DNA of 7,323 bases from an uncultured Prevotella sp. (GTDB lineage Bacteria > Bacteroidota > Bacteroidia > Bacteroidales > Bacteroidaceae): assembly GCA_947303825.1 (NCBI GenBank), contig CAMYZK010000116.1:1-7323 (forward strand), given 5' to 3'. A program made the translations under genes and the position numbers. The notes below the pieces were generated by a model that was not told where the DNA came from, did no database searches, and was given only the letters and a program-made list of their open reading frames with translations. Positions 5,984 through 7,323 of the stretch are shown in pieces (the stretch's first letter is position 1; each line of letters starts with the position of its first letter).

Positions 5984-6370
5984 TTACTTGCGTTTCTTCT
6001 CCAGTTCCTTCGACTCAACGCTCAAGGTAGCATGCGGCACAGCACGCAAGCGCTCTGCAGGAATAAGCTTTCCGGTGATGCGGTCTATGCCGTAGGTCTT
6101 GTTGTCTATTCTTACCAAAGCAGCCTTCAGACCCTGAATGAACTTCTGCTGCCTGGAGGCAAACTTCATCAAGTCTTCCTTTGTCTGCGCCTCGCTACCC
6201 TCTTCAAGAGCCTTGTATGTTGGCGACGTGTCGTCTACATCGTTTGAGTCACGATTGGTCAGCGTGTCCATCATCTGGTCGTAGTCTCTCTTGGCAAGGG
6301 CCAGCTTCTCAAGAATAATCTGACGGAACTCCTCGAGTTCCTCGTCAGTGTAGCGTGTCTTTTCTGACAT
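5984..6370 (-). CDS. DksA/TraR-family protein without zinc-finger cysteines
   Basis: A 128-residue protein of the DksA/TraR family, whose members bind in the RNA polymerase secondary channel. Residues about 8-38 and 57-90 can form the two arms of the coiled coil, with an acidic tip (RDSNDVDDTSPTY, 40-52). The C-terminal globular motif is YGIDRITGKLIPAERLRAVP (93-112) with HATL after it. Asp96 stands where most members have the first zinc-ligand Cys, and the protein has no cysteine at all, so it cannot hold the C4 zinc site. The strong match of the rest says family membership is certain, while a ppGpp- or polymerase-related role is inferred. It starts seven bases after the ileS stop and precedes lspA. 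The order ileS-dksA-lspA is common in Bacteroidetes to my knowledge. Confidence 0.9.
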   Translation of the reverse strand: MSEKTRYTDEELEEFRQIILEKLALAKRDYDQMMDTLTNRDSNDVDDTSPTYKALEEGSEAQTKEDLMKFASRQQKFIQGLKAALVRIDNKTYGIDRITGKLIPAERLRAVPHATLSVESKELEKKRK

Positions 6371-6377
6371 ATATTAT

Positions 6378-7323
6378 TTAGTCTTTAGTTATTTTGATAT
6401 TCAGTTTCAAATCGTCAATTTCAACCTCCTGGCCGTCGTTCTCCTCAACGACGATGTTGTTGGCCAGCACCTGACTCTTGATGCTGTCGCCATAGCTGCC
6501 TACAGCCTTGGCAACAGCATCGCTAGGCGATACGGTCACCACGATACGGTCTGTAATCTCAAGACCGCTCTCCTTGCGGATGTTCTGTATGCGGTTGATA
6601 AGTTCGCGAGCCATACCTTCGCTCTTAAGCTCGTCGGTAAGCTCTACTTCAAGGGCAACGGTGAGAGCCCCCTCATTGGCCACCAGCCATCCCGGGATGT
6701 CCTCGCTGATGATGTCTACGTCGGCAGCCTCTACGGTTAACTCCTGGCCTTCGGCCACAATAGCGATGCTACCCTTGTCTTCCAGTTCGGCTATCTGCTC
6801 TTGTGACAGTTCACCGATGGCGGCAGCTACACTCTTCATCAGTTTGCCATATTTCTTGCCCATAACCCTGAAGTTGCACTTCACCTTCTTTACCAGAATG
6901 CCCTGACCTTCAACGAATTTCAGTTCCTTCACGTTCACTTCGTTGAGTATAAGCTGCTTCACGGCTTCTATGTAGTGGCGCTGTTCGGCAGTGGCTGGCA
7001 CCATGATACACTGCAGTGGCTGGCGCACCTTGATATTCACCTTCTTGCGCAAGGCGAGCACCATAGAAGTAATCTTCTGCGACATCTCCATACGTGCCTC
7101 CAGATCGGTGTCGATGAGGGAATCATCGGCAACAGGGAAGAAGTCAAGATGCACAGAGTCTTTCTCACCGCCGAGGTCGCGGTAGAGCTGGTCGGCATAG
7201 AATGGTGAGAAAGGAGCTATGAGCTTGGCAACAGTCATCAGACTGGTGTACAGGGTATCGTATGCCGAGCGTTTGTCGTCGGTCATGTCCTTGCCCCAGA
7301 AGCGCTTGCGCTGTGTATGCACA
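6378..7323 (-). CDS. ileS: Isoleucyl-tRNA synthetase, C-terminal part (5' end outside window)
   Basis: IleRS charges tRNA-Ile with isoleucine in the cytosol. About 315 C-terminal residues are present and the frame runs off the right edge; the catalytic domain, KMSKS loop and editing domain are not in view. Seen: the anticodon-binding-domain segment AKLIAPFSPFYADQLYRDLG, then VNIKVRQPLQCIMVPA. After these comes the long C-terminal region with NFRVMGKKYGKLMK and GMARELINRIQNIRKESGLE, which I assign to the DUF5915-type extension. This tail is typical of the large, eukaryote-like IleRS type rather than the E. coli type with a C-terminal zinc finger. An apparent GTG near the edge is not a start. 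This is the most upstream gene of the operon that is visible. Confidence 0.95.
   Translation of the reverse strand, partial: VHTQRKRFWGKDMTDDKRSAYDTLYTSLMTVAKLIAPFSPFYADQLYRDLGGEKDSVHLDFFPVADDSLIDTDLEARMEMSQKITSMVLALRKKVNIKVRQPLQCIMVPATAEQRHYIEAVKQLILNEVNVKELKFVEGQGILVKKVKCNFRVMGKKYGKLMKSVAAAIGELSQEQIAELEDKGSIAIVAEGQELTVEAADVDIISEDIPGWLVANEGALTVALEVELTDELKSEGMARELINRIQNIRKESGLEITDRIVVTVSPSDAVAKAVGSYGDSIKSQVLANNIVVEENDGQEVEIDDLKLNIKITKD

Noticed and set aside
5950..6018. TTG start giving a longer LspA with a basic N-terminal extension
   Set aside because: It would overlap the DksA-like gene by 35 bases, uses a weak start, and adds residues not seen in the family as I know it; kept only as an alternative.
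6508..6906. 132-codon plus-strand open frame opposite ileS
   Set aside because: Ser/Thr/Met-rich translation typical of an antisense shadow; the minus strand encodes a clear IleRS C-terminus.

Overview
The window suggests a member of the Bacteroidales, most likely Prevotella-like (Prevotellaceae). It carries protein families that I associate with this order: a DUF4296 lipoprotein, a DUF3256-type secreted protein, a Cys-less DksA/TraR-like protein, an IleRS with a DUF5915-like C-terminus, and a Spy-like protein of the Bacteroidales type. Most genes also lack clear Shine-Dalgarno sequences and have A-rich leaders, which is normal for the phylum. The genus is an inference from protein similarity remembered without a search.

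Left edge (1-702, plus strand): the tail of a probable membrane-anchored protein with an acidic C-terminus, then a 91-base gap with an imperfect 7-bp tandem repeat, then a secreted Spy/CpxP-like protein. In Bacteroidetes such pairs often follow an ECF sigma factor gene, so this may be the end of an envelope-stress cassette that begins outside the window. Its apparent intrinsic terminator (771-815) lies inside the convergent neighbour gene.

Rest of the window (693-7323, minus strand): ten genes in one direction with gaps of at most about 35 bases or with overlaps. In order of transcription they are ileS (C-terminal part only), a dksA/traR-like gene, lspA, a DUF4296 lipoprotein gene, a small conserved gene overlapping its 3' end by 176 bases, a NupG-type nucleoside:H+ symporter gene, a DUF151 bifunctional-nuclease-like gene with a UVR motif, rsmE, an orphan ABC ATPase gene, and a DUF3256-like gene. 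This has the layout of one long housekeeping operon: translation (IleRS, RsmE), transcription regulation (DksA-like), lipoprotein maturation (LspA plus a predicted lipoprotein), and nucleoside uptake.

I see no IS element, tRNA, rRNA, CRISPR array or phage gene. The points worth a second look are the 7-bp repeat with a possible CTG start, the terminator encoded inside an opposing gene, the long same-strand overlap of two coding frames, and an ABC ATPase with altered catalytic motifs and no permease beside it. I do not see a clear new multi-gene system.
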